Notes: a model not told the origin generated them from the sequence alone. A stretch of 64,000 nucleotides of DNA from Armatimonadota bacterium (GCA_031459855.1 JAVKHP010000001.1:165960-229959), one strand, 5' to 3'; counted from the stretch's first letter, positions 42,632 to 52,557 are shown. A program made the numbers and translations.

Positions 42632-44227
42632 ATGCATCCGATCCGTCGTGTGACGCTCCGGTTCGCCCCACTGGTGGTGGCGGCTGTCGCCCTGGCCGTG
42701 GCCGGCAGCGGGCTGCCGGGCGCCGCGCAGGCGCGCGGCGGGACGTTCACGCTGCCGATCATCGACAACGCCCGCATGTGGCCCATCGTGGGCGGCCTCC
42801 CCAACATCCTGGTCAACAAGGTGCTCTACAGCACCCTGGTCAAGTACGACCCCAACAACTGGCAGCCGGTGGGCGACCTGGCGGAGCGGTGGACCCTGGG
42901 CGACGACAGGCTGACGTGGACCTTCACCCTGCGCCGCAACGTCACCTGGCACGACGGCCAGCCCTTCACGGCCCGGGACGTGAAGTTCACCATCGAGCGC
43001 CTGTGGCTGAACCCGCAGGTGCCCTTCTTCCAGCGGGGCAACGTGAGCGAGATCAGCCGCGTGGACATCGTCGACGACTACACCGTGCGCATCGTGACCA
43101 AGACGCCGTTCGCCACGCTGCCGGTGATGCTGGGCTACCTGGCCAACATCCTGCCCGAGCACATCCTGGGCCGCTACACCGTCGACCAGCTGCGCAACCC
43201 CGTGGAGTTCCTGCGCAACCCCATCGGCACCGGGCCGTTCCGGTTCGCCGAGGCGGTGCTGGGCTCCCACGTCCGCCTGGTGGCCTACGACCGGTACTTC
43301 GGCGGCCGGCCGCGGCTCGATGCCATCGTCTTCCGCGTGGTGGCCGACCTGGAGCAGCAGCTGGCGCAGCTGCAGACCGGCCAGCTCGACCTGATGATCA
43401 TCGAACCCCACCAGCTGAGCCTGGTGCAGCGGATGCCCAACGTCCAGGTGATCGACGCACCCCAAGTCAACTACACCTTCGTGGCCTTCAACCACAAGCT
43501 CGAGCCGTTCGGCGACCGCAAGGTGCGCCAGGCCCTGACCCACGCGGTGGACCGCAAGGCGATCCTGGACAAGATCTACCAGGGGAAGGGCCGCCTGGCC
43601 ACCGGGCCCATCAACCCGCTGATCAGCTGGGCGTACACCGACAAGGTCCACCAGTTTCCCTACAACCCCGAGCTGGCCAACCGCCTGCTGGAGGAGGCGG
43701 GCTGGACACGGGGGCCCGACGGCATCCGGCGCAAGGGCGGGCAGCCCCTGAAGATCACCATCGACGTCGACCGCGGCAACCCGGTGCGCGAGCAGACCGC
43801 GGTGGTGACGCGGCAGTACTGGCGCGACGTGGGCGTGGACGCCGACGTGCGCGTGAGCGAGTTCAACGCCCTGCTCTCGCGCATCCGGTCGCGGCCCAAC
43901 CCGCTGCAGACCTGGACGCTGTGGTACATCACGCCGCCGGAGGCCGACATCCTGGCCTACTACCACACCCAGGGCACCCTCAACGAGTTCGGCTACGCCA
44001 ACCCCGAGCTCGACCGCCTGCTGGAGGCGGGCCGCGCGACCTTCGACCTCAAGGAGCGGGCGAAGATCTACCACCAGGCCCAGAAGTTCATGGCCTGGGA
44101 CGCGCCGGTGATCTACCTGGTCTACCCCCACGAGCTGCAGGCGATGAACCGCCGCGTGCAGGGGTGGGTGAAGATGGGCTACCGGGACGCCCTGACGCAC
44201 ATGACGAACGTCTCGATCGGACGCTGA
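42632..44227 (+). CDS. Family 5 (oligopeptide-type) ABC substrate-binding protein, set 1
   Basis: 531 residues, signal peptide ending near AAQA. SBP family 5 blocks are visible: KVLYSTLVKYDPNNWQPVGDLAERW, TFTLRRNVTWHDGQPFTARDVKFTIER and GTGPFRF, then VRQALTHAVDRKAILDKIY. A GGAGGTGA site precedes ATG 42632, 6 bp after the M28-like stop. Family members bind peptides, nickel, opines or other small molecules. It is followed by two permeases; no ATPase gene is near. Confidence 0.9.
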   Translation: MHPIRRVTLRFAPLVVAAVALAVAGSGLPGAAQARGGTFTLPIIDNARMWPIVGGLPNILVNKVLYSTLVKYDPNNWQPVGDLAERWTLGDDRLTWTFTLRRNVTWHDGQPFTARDVKFTIERLWLNPQVPFFQRGNVSEISRVDIVDDYTVRIVTKTPFATLPVMLGYLANILPEHILGRYTVDQLRNPVEFLRNPIGTGPFRFAEAVLGSHVRLVAYDRYFGGRPRLDAIVFRVVADLEQQLAQLQTGQLDLMIIEPHQLSLVQRMPNVQVIDAPQVNYTFVAFNHKLEPFGDRKVRQALTHAVDRKAILDKIYQGKGRLATGPINPLISWAYTDKVHQFPYNPELANRLLEEAGWTRGPDGIRRKGGQPLKITIDVDRGNPVREQTAVVTRQYWRDVGVDADVRVSEFNALLSRIRSRPNPLQTWTLWYITPPEADILAYYHTQGTLNEFGYANPELDRLLEAGRATFDLKERAKIYHQAQKFMAWDAPVIYLVYPHELQAMNRRVQGWVKMGYRDALTHMTNVSIGR

Positions 44228-44315
44228 GCCGCGCCCCGCGCATGGTGGTTGCGGACATCGACCACGGCGCCCGGGGCGCATGCCTCGATCGGGCGCTGCG
44301 GCACGCCCTCCTGCC

Positions 44316-45263
44316 GTGAGCCGTTACCTCCTGCGCCGGGCGCTCCACACGGTGATTTTGCTGGTGGTGGTCACCGTGGTGGTCTTCGCCATGGTCACCC
44401 AGGCCCCGGGCGGGCCGTCGATCCTGCTCGACCGCAACATGGGCCCCGAGGAGCTGGCGCGGATGCGGGCGCTGCTGGGCCTGGACCAGCCCGTGCACGT
44501 GCAGTACGTGCGGTGGCTGGCCCAGGTGCTGCGCGGCAACCTGGGCGTCTCCTACCAGGCCGGGCTGCCGGTGCTGGAGATCATCCTCCAGATGCTGCCC
44601 AACACGCTGCTGCTGTCGGCGGCGAGCCTGGCCCTGGCGCTGGTGGTGGCGATTCCGGCGGGCGTGCTCTCCGCAGCCCGGCCCTACTCGGCGGTCGACC
44701 ACGCGGTGACGACGCTCTGTTTCTTCGGCATCTCGGTGCCCACGTTCTGGTACGGGCTGATGCTGATCGTGCTGTTCTCCATCGTGCTGGGCTGGTTGCC
44801 GCCGGGCGGCATGCACACCCTGGGCGGCGAGCGCTCGGCGCTGGACGTGGCGCGCCACCTGGTCCTGCCCGCGGTGGTGCTCGGCACGGCCAACATGGCC
44901 CTCTTCGCACGCTACACGCGCTCGGCGACCATGGCCGTGCTGCGCCAGGACTACGTGCGCACCGCCCGCTCGAAGGGGCTGCCCGAGCGCAGCGTGCTCT
45001 ACCGGCACGCGCTGCGCAACGCCCTGCTCACGGTGGTGACGGTGGTGGGCCTGCAGCTGCCGCGTCTGGTGGGAGGCGCGGCGATCACCGAGACCGTCTT
45101 CGCCTGGCCCGGCATGGGCAGCCTGGCCGTGCGGGCCGCGTTCGAGCGCGACTACCCCATGATCATGGGCATCACGCTGGTGATCTCGGCGGTGGTGGCG
45201 GCCAGTACGCTGCTGGTGGACGTGCTCTATGTCTACCTGGACCCGCGCATCCGCTACGACTGA
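44316..45263 (+). CDS. ABC permease, DppB/OppB family, set 1
   Basis: 315 residues, six transmembrane segments, beginning SRYLLRRALHTVILLVVVTVVVF and ending VDVLYVYLDPRIRYD, both typical of DppB. The cytoplasmic coupling loop appears as DYVRTARSKGLPERSVLYRHALRNALL (EAA-like), which contacts the ATPase. I used GTG 44316; an ATG at 44280 would add 12 residues. A gap of 88 bp separates it from the binding-protein gene. Confidence 0.87.
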   Translation: MSRYLLRRALHTVILLVVVTVVVFAMVTQAPGGPSILLDRNMGPEELARMRALLGLDQPVHVQYVRWLAQVLRGNLGVSYQAGLPVLEIILQMLPNTLLLSAASLALALVVAIPAGVLSAARPYSAVDHAVTTLCFFGISVPTFWYGLMLIVLFSIVLGWLPPGGMHTLGGERSALDVARHLVLPAVVLGTANMALFARYTRSATMAVLRQDYVRTARSKGLPERSVLYRHALRNALLTVVTVVGLQLPRLVGGAAITETVFAWPGMGSLAVRAAFERDYPMIMGITLVISAVVAASTLLVDVLYVYLDPRIRYD

Positions 45264-45464
45264 CCGCCTGCCGCCGGCGCAGAGGGCGCGGATGGCCCGG
45301 AGGGTCCGTCCGCGCGCCGCCAGCGCGGGCCGTGGCCCGGCGCGCGGTGGCGACGCGTGCAGGGCGGCGCGTGCCCTCCGTGCCACTGGCGGCCCGAGCC
45401 GGTGCGGCGCCGTGCGTCCGGGGCCGCCCGGCGCGGACGCACGGCGTGGGGAGGCGGGCTAGCC

Positions 45465-46358
45465 GTGGAGTGGCGCCTTCCGCGCGCTGCGCCGGTGCCC
45501 GCCCTGCCCCGGACGCGCACGCCCGCCAGCCGCATCGTGGCGCGCTTCCGGCGCAACCGCCTGGCGGTGGCGGCGCTGGGCGTGCTGGTGGTGATCCACC
45601 TGGCCGTGGCCGCGGCACCCTGGCTCGCGCCCGGCGACCCGGAGGCGATCGCACTCGGCGAGCGGCTGCGGCCGCCGGGCCGCCCTTACTGGCTGGGCAC
45701 CGACGAGTACGGCCGCGACGTGCTCACGCGGCTGCTGTACGGGGGCCGGGTCTCGCTGGCCGTGGGGCTGGCGTCGATGCTGGCGTCGATGGTCATCGGC
45801 GTGGCGGTGGGCGCCGCGGCCGGCTACCTCGGCGGGGTCGCCGACGTGGTCCTGATGCGGATCACCGACGGGATGCTGGCGGTGCCGCTGTTCTTCGTGG
45901 CGCTGCTGGCCCTGGCGATGCTGGGGACGACCCTGCTGAACCTGGTGGCGGTGATCGCCCTCACGTCGTGGATGACCGTGGCCCGGGTGGTGCGCGCCGA
46001 GGTGCTGCGCACGCGCACGCTGGAGTTCGTGGTGGCCGCCCGCGCGCTGGGGTGCAGCGGGTGGCGCATCCTCACCCGCCACGTGGTGCCCCAGTCCATC
46101 CCCTCGATCACGGTGGCCGCCACCCTGGGCGTGGCGTACGCGGTGCTGCTGGAGACGTCGCTCTCGTTCCTGGGCCTGGGCGTGCAGCCGCCGGCGCCGT
46201 CGTGGGGCAACATGCTGTCCGGGGCACGGGCCTACCTGCGCACGGTCCCCGGGCTGGCGGTCTTCCCGGGCGTGATGATCTTCATCACGGTGCTGTGCTA
46301 CAACTGGTTCGGCGATGGCCTGCGCGACGCCATCGACCCGACCCTCGCCGAACGGTGA
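45465..46358 (+). CDS. ABC permease, DppC/OppC family, set 1
   Basis: 297 residues: RFRRNRLAVAALGVLVVIHLAVAAAPWLAPGDP at the start, LGTDEYGRDVLTRLLYGGRVSLAVGLAS, the EAA loop LEFVVAARALGCSGWRILTRHVVPQS, and LSFLGLGVQPPAPSWGNML, all DppC signatures. GTG 45465 follows GGGGAGGCGG. The 201 bp before it is GC-rich with no gene that I trust. No ATPase genes (dppD, dppF) accompany this set. Confidence 0.87.
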   Translation: MEWRLPRAAPVPALPRTRTPASRIVARFRRNRLAVAALGVLVVIHLAVAAAPWLAPGDPEAIALGERLRPPGRPYWLGTDEYGRDVLTRLLYGGRVSLAVGLASMLASMVIGVAVGAAAGYLGGVADVVLMRITDGMLAVPLFFVALLALAMLGTTLLNLVAVIALTSWMTVARVVRAEVLRTRTLEFVVAARALGCSGWRILTRHVVPQSIPSITVAATLGVAYAVLLETSLSFLGLGVQPPAPSWGNMLSGARAYLRTVPGLAVFPGVMIFITVLCYNWFGDGLRDAIDPTLAER

Positions 46359-46436
46359 GCCCCGCGGGCCGGCGCGACGCGACCGGCACGCCATGGCCTG
46401 GACGCTGGCGACGAGACTGCCGAGACGAGGTGCGCG

Positions 46437-47573
46437 ATGCGTGAACCGATCACCATCGCCCTGACGGGCGACCTGATGCTGGAACGCCCCATCACCCCGG
46501 CGGGCGGCGGCCGCTCGCCGGGCAGCGCCGCGGTGTGGGAGGTCTTCCACCAAGCCGACCTGGTGTTCGTGAACCTGGAGGTGCCGCTGACGACGCGCGG
46601 CGCGCCGGCCGACAAGCACGTGGCGTTCCGCGCCGACCCCCAGCTGGCGGGCGAGCTCCGGGCGGCGGGCATCGACGTGGTGACGCTGGCCAACAACCAC
46701 ATGCTCGACTACGGCCCCGAGGGGTTGTTCGACACGCTGGAGGCGCTGCAGCGCGTGGGCCTGCCGGCGGTCGGGGCCGGGCGCACCCTGGCCGAGGCGC
46801 TGGCCCCGGCCGTGCTGACCGCCCGGGGCGTGCGGGTCGCGTTCCTGGGCCTGGCCTCGACCCTCCCGGTGGGGAGCGCCGCCGCCCCCGACCGGCCGGG
46901 CATCGCGCCGGTGCACGTCACGACGCTGTACGTGGTCGACAGCGCCGGGCTGGACGAGACGCCCGGCAAGGCGCCCTACGTCGAGACGCGGTGCTGGCCC
47001 GGTGACGTGGAGGCGGCGGCCGAGGCGACCGCACAGGCCAAGCGCCAGGCCGACGTCGTGGTGGTCGGTGTGCACTGGGGCGTGCCCCACGGGTTCGTCG
47101 CGGCCTTCCAGAGCCCGGTGGCCGCCTACCAGCGACCGCTGGCCGAAGCGCTCATCGACGCCGGCGCCGACGTCGTGGTCGGCCACCATCCCCATGTGCT
47201 GCACGGCATCGACGCCATCGGGGGGCGGCCCGTCTTCTACAGCCTGGGCAACTTCCTCTTCCACTCGGTGACGCCGGGCCGGTTCCCCGTGTTGCGGCGG
47301 CCCGACCCGCCCTATTCATGGAAGAGCCTGCGCTCGCCGGTCAACCTCGACTCGGTGATCGCCCTGGTCACCTGCGACGCCGGCGGCGTGCGCGACGTCG
47401 AGCTCGTCCCCGTGGTGATGAACGCCGAGGGCGATCCCGAGCTGGCCACCGGCACCGATGCGGCGCGCATCCTGGCCAGCCTGGCGGACCAGTCGGCACC
47501 CTACGGCGTGACGATCACCGTCGTTGGCGACCGCGGGCGGGTGGCCCTGCAGCCGGCCGGGGTGGCGCGGTGA
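46437..47573 (+). CDS. CapA-family (PGA_cap) metallophosphatase-like protein
   Basis: 378 residues: ALTGDLMLERP near residue 9, VFVNLEVPLTTRG near 43, VVTLANNHMLDYGPEGLFDTLE near 83, VVVVGVHWGVPHG near 200, and ADVVVGHHPHVLHGIDAIGGRPVFYSLGNFLF near 242. These Asp, His and Asn clusters are the metal-site motifs of CapA/PgsA, linked to poly-glutamate capsules or to peptide and phospholipid metabolism. No signal peptide is evident, so it may act in the cytoplasm, unlike classical membrane-bound CapA. The stop adjoins the start of the reductase gene. Confidence 0.85.
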   Translation: MREPITIALTGDLMLERPITPAGGGRSPGSAAVWEVFHQADLVFVNLEVPLTTRGAPADKHVAFRADPQLAGELRAAGIDVVTLANNHMLDYGPEGLFDTLEALQRVGLPAVGAGRTLAEALAPAVLTARGVRVAFLGLASTLPVGSAAAPDRPGIAPVHVTTLYVVDSAGLDETPGKAPYVETRCWPGDVEAAAEATAQAKRQADVVVVGVHWGVPHGFVAAFQSPVAAYQRPLAEALIDAGADVVVGHHPHVLHGIDAIGGRPVFYSLGNFLFHSVTPGRFPVLRRPDPPYSWKSLRSPVNLDSVIALVTCDAGGVRDVELVPVVMNAEGDPELATGTDAARILASLADQSAPYGVTITVVGDRGRVALQPAGVAR

Positions 47574-47578
47574 GCCCC

Positions 47579-48766
47579 ATGGACGTGACCATCGTCGGTG
47601 CGGGCGCCATCGGCGGCACGCTCGGCGCCTACCTGGCGCGGGCCGGGCATGCCGTCACCTTCGTGGATGCGGCCGCCGACCACGTGGCGGCCATCAACGC
47701 CCGCGGGCTCACCATCGAGGGCCAGCGGGAGACGTTCACCGTGCGGGCGCCGGCGCTGCTGCCGGCGCAGCTCCGCGGGCCGCTGGGCATGGTGTTCCTG
47801 GCGGTGAAGACGATGCACACCGAGGTGGCCACGGCGCAGATCGCCCCCCACCTGGCGCCCGACGGTGCCATCGTCTCGATGCAGAACGGCTTCAACGAGG
47901 AGCGCATCGCCGCCATCGTGGGCCCCGCGCGCACCATCGGGGCTTTCGTCAACTTCGGCGCCGACTACCAGGAGCCCGGGCGCATCCTCTACGGGGGCGG
48001 GGGCGCTCTGGTGATCGGGGAGCTGGACGGGCGGATCACCGACCGGGTGCGGGCGCTCGTGGACGCGCTGCGGACGGCGTTCCTCCCCCACACGCAGGCC
48101 ACCGACAACATCTGGGGCTACCTCTGGGGCAAACACGCCTACGCCGCCATGCTCAAGGCCACCGCGCTGGTCGACGCGCCTATCGCGGACGTGCTGGCCG
48201 ATCCCGGCGCGCGGCCGATGCTGGCCAACCTCGCGGCCGAGGTCCTGGCGGTCGCGGCGGCCGAGGGCGTGCGGCCCGAGGGCTTCGACGGCTTCGAGCC
48301 CGACGCGTTCGTGTTCCCGCCGCGCCGCGATCCCGCGCGCCTGGCCGCCAGCCTCGACCGGCTGGTGGCGTTCAACCGCGCGTCGCTCAAGGCCAAGAGC
48401 GGCGTCTGGCGCGACCTGGCGGTGCGCAGGCGCAAGACCGAGGTGGCGTGGGTCGTCGGCGAGCTACGCGCGCGGGCCGGCCGCCACGGGCTGCACATCC
48501 CGCTGGTCGAGGCCGTGGGCCAGATGATCGGCGAGATCGAAGCCGGCACGCGCCAGATGTCGTGGGACAACATCCGCCAGCTCGAGGCCCTCAACGCACG
48601 CGTGTACGGTCCGGACGCCACCGCGGGCGGCCCGGCCCGGGCAGCGGACCCGTCGGAGCGCACCGCCGGTCGTCCGGGGGGCGGTCCGCCGACCGCGCCC
48701 GCGGCAGGCGCAGGCACCGCGACCGCTGAGGCGGCTGCTGCCGGGGAGGCGACCGACGGTGTATGA
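47579..48766 (+). CDS. Ketopantoate reductase (ApbA/PanE) family protein
   Basis: 395 residues from ATG 47579; a GTG at 47570 overlapping the previous stop is equally possible. NADP-binding GAGAIGGTLGAYLARAGH is at the start. LAVKTMHTEVATAQIAP, SMQNGFNEERIAA and WGKHAYAAMLKATALVDAPI match PanE, including the Lys of the K-T dyad. About 60 residues of Ala/Gly/Pro tail follow the catalytic domain and overlap the SDR start. The operon has no other pantothenate gene, so it may reduce another 2-oxo acid. Confidence 0.82.
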   Translation: MDVTIVGAGAIGGTLGAYLARAGHAVTFVDAAADHVAAINARGLTIEGQRETFTVRAPALLPAQLRGPLGMVFLAVKTMHTEVATAQIAPHLAPDGAIVSMQNGFNEERIAAIVGPARTIGAFVNFGADYQEPGRILYGGGGALVIGELDGRITDRVRALVDALRTAFLPHTQATDNIWGYLWGKHAYAAMLKATALVDAPIADVLADPGARPMLANLAAEVLAVAAAEGVRPEGFDGFEPDAFVFPPRRDPARLAASLDRLVAFNRASLKAKSGVWRDLAVRRRKTEVAWVVGELRARAGRHGLHIPLVEAVGQMIGEIEAGTRQMSWDNIRQLEALNARVYGPDATAGGPARAADPSERTAGRPGGGPPTAPAAGAGTATAEAAAAGEATDGV

Positions 48767-49544
48767 GCCCGGGGCGTTTGCCGAGCGGGTGGTGCTGGTC
48801 TCGGGCGCGGCCCACGGCATCGGCCGCGGCATCTGCGAGGCGTTCGCGCGCCACGGCGCCCAGGTGTGGGCCACCGACGTCCTGGCGGCGGAGCTGGAGG
48901 AGACCGTGCGCCGCTGCCGGGCCGCAAGCGGGCGCGCCGAGGGACGGGTGCTGGACGTGACCGACGCGGCGGCCGTCGAGGCGCTCGTGGCCGACATCGG
49001 TCGCATCGCCGGCGGTGTGGAGATCCTGGTGCACGCTGCAGGCGGCGTGCAGGGCCAGGTGATGCAGCCCGTCGAGCGCGTCACACCCCAGCAGTGGCAT
49101 GCCATCGTGGACGCCAACCTCACCGGGGCCTTCCACCTGGTGCGCGCCGTGGTGCCCCAGATGAAGGCCCGTGGGTTCGGTCGCATCGTCACGATCTCGT
49201 CGGGCGCCGGGCGCTCGTACAGCCAGACCGGCATCCAGGCCTACGCCAGCGCCAAAGCCGGGCTGATCGGCTTCACCCGGCAGATCGCGCGCGAGCTGGG
49301 CGCGTTTGGCATCACCGCCAACTCGGTGGCGCCCGGGTTCGTGCTCTCCAACCCGGCCTCGATCCGCCAGTGGGAGGACCTGGGGCCCGAGGGCCAGCGC
49401 CGGTTCTTCGACGCGCTGGCCGTCAAGCGCCTCGGCGAGCCCGAGGACATCGCCTTCGCCGTGCTGTTCTTCGCGTCGCCGCGCGCAAGCTACGTCACGG
49501 GACAGACCCTGAGCGTCGATGGCGGCCGCTGGATGCTGGGATAG
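48759..49544 (+). CDS. Short-chain dehydrogenase/reductase
   Basis: 261 residues from GTG 48759. Rossmann motif SGAAHGIGRGICEAFARHGA, the structural Asn in DANLTGAFHLVRAV, catalytic Ser in TISSGAGRS and Tyr/Lys in YASAKAGLIGFTRQIA, then VAPGFVLSNP and SYVTGQTLSVDGG. This is a classical SDR with a 3-oxoacyl-reductase look. It overlaps the end of the preceding reductase by 8 bp. Substrate unknown. Confidence 0.9.
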   Translation: MYEPGAFAERVVLVSGAAHGIGRGICEAFARHGAQVWATDVLAAELEETVRRCRAASGRAEGRVLDVTDAAAVEALVADIGRIAGGVEILVHAAGGVQGQVMQPVERVTPQQWHAIVDANLTGAFHLVRAVVPQMKARGFGRIVTISSGAGRSYSQTGIQAYASAKAGLIGFTRQIARELGAFGITANSVAPGFVLSNPASIRQWEDLGPEGQRRFFDALAVKRLGEPEDIAFAVLFFASPRASYVTGQTLSVDGGRWMLG

Positions 49545-49679
49545 CGCAAGCCGGCGCCGGGCAGCGCCGGCTGCGCGGGCGGCGTGTAGCGCTGCGGGAG
49601 CGTGTCGGCAGGCGCCCGGCGGCCCGCGAGGACCGCATGGCGCACGGGTACGCGCACAACGTGATCCAGGAGGACGACG

Positions 49680-51452
49680 ATGCCACGGACGAGCACTGCG
49701 AACCAGATCCCCTTCGACCAGGTCCGCGCCGACCGCCTGATGGCCGACACCGAGGCGATCGCGCGGTGGGTGCGGCTGTCGGGCACCCCGGAAGAACTGG
49801 AGGCGGCGCGGTACGTGCAGGCCCAGCTGCGGCGGGCCGGATGCCGCACCCGGCTGCTCATGCACGACGCGTACATCAGTCTGCCGGGGCCGGCGGCCCT
49901 GACCGTCACCGCCGGCGGCGGGGCCACCGACGTGCCGTGCATCACGCACTCCTTCGCCGCGCCCACGGGCCCGGCGGGATTGGAGGCCGAGGCGGTCTAC
50001 GCGGGCGGCGACCCGACGCGCTTCGCAGCGGCCGGGGTGGCGGGGAAGGTCGCCGTGGTCGACGGCCTCGCCAGCCCCGGCGTGATCGCGGCCGCGGAGC
50101 GGGCCGGCGCCGCCGGCGTGGTGTGCCTCAACCACGACCCGCACGTGCACGAGATGATCGTCTCGACGGTCTGGGGCAGTCCGCCGCCAGACGCGCTGGA
50201 CCGGCTGCCGAAGATCCCGGTGGTCTCCGTGGCCGGCCGCGACGCCGGCCCGGTGCGCGAGACGATCCGCCGTGGCGGCGCGCGGGCCCGGCTGGTCACC
50301 GAGGTGCAGACCGGCTGGCGGACCACCCCGCTGGTGCTCGGTGACCTGCCCGGGGCGGTCGAGGACACGTTCGTGCTCTTCTCCGGGCACCTCGACTCGT
50401 GGCACCGCGGCGCCATGGACAACGGCTCGGCCAACGCCACGATGCTGGAGATCGCGCGGATCTTAGGCCGCGTCCGCCGCTATCGGGGCGTGCGCCTGGC
50501 GTTCTGGTCGGGCCACTCGCATGGCCGCTACTCGGGCTCGACCTGGTACGCCGATCACTTCTGGCACGAGCTCGACGCGCGGTGCGTGGCGCACGTGAAC
50601 GTCGACTCGACCGGCGGGCTGGGCGCGGTGGTCAACCGCCACGCCTACGTCATGCCCGAGGCGCGGGCAGTGGTCGAGGCGGCGGTCCGCGCGGTGGCCG
50701 GCGGGCGGTTCGAGGGCGCGCGGGTCACCCGCATGGGCGACCAGTCGTTCCTGGGCATCGGCATCCCGTCGCTGCTGATGGATATCTCCGAGCAGCCCGG
50801 CGACTCGCCCCACGCCAGCCGCGACTTCAGCGTCTTCTCGGGCGGTGACACGGGCGGGCTCGGCTGGTGGTGGCACACGACCGAGGACACCCCCGACAAG
50901 ATCGACCCCGCCCTGCTGGTGCGCGACTGCAAGATCTACCTGGGGGTGGTCTACACGCTGGCGACGGCGCCGGTGCTGCCGTTCGACTACGGCGCGACGG
51001 CCCGCGTGTGGCTGCAGGCGCTGCAGGCCGTCTCCGACGGCGCCCGGCGCTGGGTGGACCTGCGGCCCGCCCTGGCCGAAGCCCGCCGGCTGGCGCGGGC
51101 TGCGGTCGCGCTGCGGCGCCGCGCCGCAGCAGCAGCCCGTGCAGGCGACCGTCGCGCGGTGCGCGCGGTCAACGAGGCGCTGATGGCCATGGGGCGTGCG
51201 CTCATCCCGGTGGACTACACCCAGAGCGGGCGCTTCGACCACGACCCGGCCCTGACCCCCAAGGACCCGCCGCGGCTGGCCGCGCTGCGGGCGCTCGGGC
51301 AGGCGTCGGGCGACCAGGCCAAGCACCTGGCCGTGCGCGCCATCCGCGACCTGAACGCCATCCGCTACGCGCTGGGGCAGGCGGCCACGATCGCCGAACG
51401 GGCAGCCGCGGCGGCCGCGCCTGGCGCCCGGCGTGTCGCCCGGCGGCGCTGA
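49680..51452 (+). CDS. M28-like metallopeptidase homologue lacking the Glu-Glu motif (copy 2)
   Basis: 590 residues, a diverged paralogue of 40836-42626. H237 and D247 (SGHLDSWH, GAMDNGSAN), the Asp of VNVDSTG and the His of WWWHTTED are kept. The catalytic Glu-Glu position again lacks acids and reads HSHG (279-282) in FWSGHSHGRYSGS. A PA-like region with AGVAGKVAVVDG and a C-terminal helical region with RFDHDPALTPKDPPRLAALRALGQAS are shared with copy 1 (FDHDPAVPQRPLPAL). The start ATG has an AGGAGGACGACG site. Conservation of the altered motif in both copies argues that it is functional. Confidence 0.8.
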   Translation: MPRTSTANQIPFDQVRADRLMADTEAIARWVRLSGTPEELEAARYVQAQLRRAGCRTRLLMHDAYISLPGPAALTVTAGGGATDVPCITHSFAAPTGPAGLEAEAVYAGGDPTRFAAAGVAGKVAVVDGLASPGVIAAAERAGAAGVVCLNHDPHVHEMIVSTVWGSPPPDALDRLPKIPVVSVAGRDAGPVRETIRRGGARARLVTEVQTGWRTTPLVLGDLPGAVEDTFVLFSGHLDSWHRGAMDNGSANATMLEIARILGRVRRYRGVRLAFWSGHSHGRYSGSTWYADHFWHELDARCVAHVNVDSTGGLGAVVNRHAYVMPEARAVVEAAVRAVAGGRFEGARVTRMGDQSFLGIGIPSLLMDISEQPGDSPHASRDFSVFSGGDTGGLGWWWHTTEDTPDKIDPALLVRDCKIYLGVVYTLATAPVLPFDYGATARVWLQALQAVSDGARRWVDLRPALAEARRLARAAVALRRRAAAAARAGDRRAVRAVNEALMAMGRALIPVDYTQSGRFDHDPALTPKDPPRLAALRALGQASGDQAKHLAVRAIRDLNAIRYALGQAATIAERAAAAAAPGARRVARRR

Positions 51453-51603
51453 CCGCGACGCGGCACCAGGCGCACCGTAGCGTCCACGGCCGCCCCCAGG
51501 CGCACGCGCCGCCCGCGCAGTCAACCGGAGCGGCGTCCCGCAGCCAGGACCGCGTGCCCGCGACGTGGCGGCGACGACCGCGGCGGATTCACTCGGTGGG
51601 CGA

Positions 51604-52557
51604 TCACCCCTCGGGGACCCCCACCGCCAGCAACGGGTCGCCAGGGTTCGTGGCGGGCGTCGTCACCACGAACAGCACCACGCCCGACGCCGGGCTGGTC
51701 ACCTCGGTCAGCGGCCGACCGAACCAGTCGCGGATCTCGCCGACGAGCGCGCCGGCCTCCACGCGGTCACCGACGCGCACCCGGGGGTAGAACAGCCCCG
51801 CGTGCGCCGAGCGGATCCAGGGGAACGCGACGATCCGCACGGGCGGCCGCACCGGCGCGGGCCGGCCCCGCAGCACCCCCAGGTGCTTGAGCACGTTGGC
51901 CACGCCCCGGGTGTGCACGCGCACCATCGCGGGGTCCAGCACGCCCTGGCCGCCGGCTTCGGGCAGGATGGCCGGGATGCCCGCAGCGGTCGCCGCGGCG
52001 TAGGCTGCGCCGTCGACGACGCCGTCCACGATGTGGCGGATGCCGAACGCCTCGGCCATGGCGCGCGCACGTGCCGCGACCTCGGACGCAGCGCCGCCGT
52101 GGTAGAGCGTGAAGGGCAGCAGGGCCTCGTTCAGGTCGCCGCCGTGCAGGTCGATGTAGGCGTCAGCGCGGGCGATGGCGGCGGTGAAGACCGCGTGGGC
52201 GATGCGCTCGGAGGCGGTGCCCTCGGGCGCGCCCGGGAAGACGCGGTTGAGGTTCTTGCCGTCCAGGGGACAGACGTAGATCGCGCGCGCGGCGAACGCC
52301 GGCGGGTTCGTGACGGGCACCACCACCACGGTCCCCCGCAGCCGGTGCGGGTCGAGGGCCTGCACGGTGCGGATCGCGGCCTCGATGCCCACGTACTCGG
52401 CGCCGTGGATGCCCGCGGTGATGCACACCGTCGGCCCCGGCCGGCGGCCGTGCAGCACCGCCACGGGCAGCGCCACGTCCAGCCCGGGGACCGGGATCGT
52501 GCCAAACGCGCGCTGGCCGCGCGGCGCGACGGCGGTACCCACCGTGTAGGTGTCCAT
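51604..52557 (-). CDS. Succinylglutamate desuccinylase/aspartoacylase family protein
   Basis: 317 residues. Zinc-site motif GIHGAEYVGIEAAIR near residue 49 (His and Glu), LDGKNLNRVFPG near 98 with the Arg-Asn pair, and DAYIDLHGGDLNEAL near 131 with the third zinc His. The C-terminal part VTSPASGVVLFVV is the beta-sandwich shared with this family. It is the last gene of the minus-strand transport set and convergent with the M28-like gene. The family removes acyl groups from N-acyl amino acids. Confidence 0.85.
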   Translation of the reverse strand: MDTYTVGTAVAPRGQRAFGTIPVPGLDVALPVAVLHGRRPGPTVCITAGIHGAEYVGIEAAIRTVQALDPHRLRGTVVVVPVTNPPAFAARAIYVCPLDGKNLNRVFPGAPEGTASERIAHAVFTAAIARADAYIDLHGGDLNEALLPFTLYHGGAASEVAARARAMAEAFGIRHIVDGVVDGAAYAAATAAGIPAILPEAGGQGVLDPAMVRVHTRGVANVLKHLGVLRGRPAPVRPPVRIVAFPWIRSAHAGLFYPRVRVGDRVEAGALVGEIRDWFGRPLTEVTSPASGVVLFVVTTPATNPGDPLLAVGVPEG

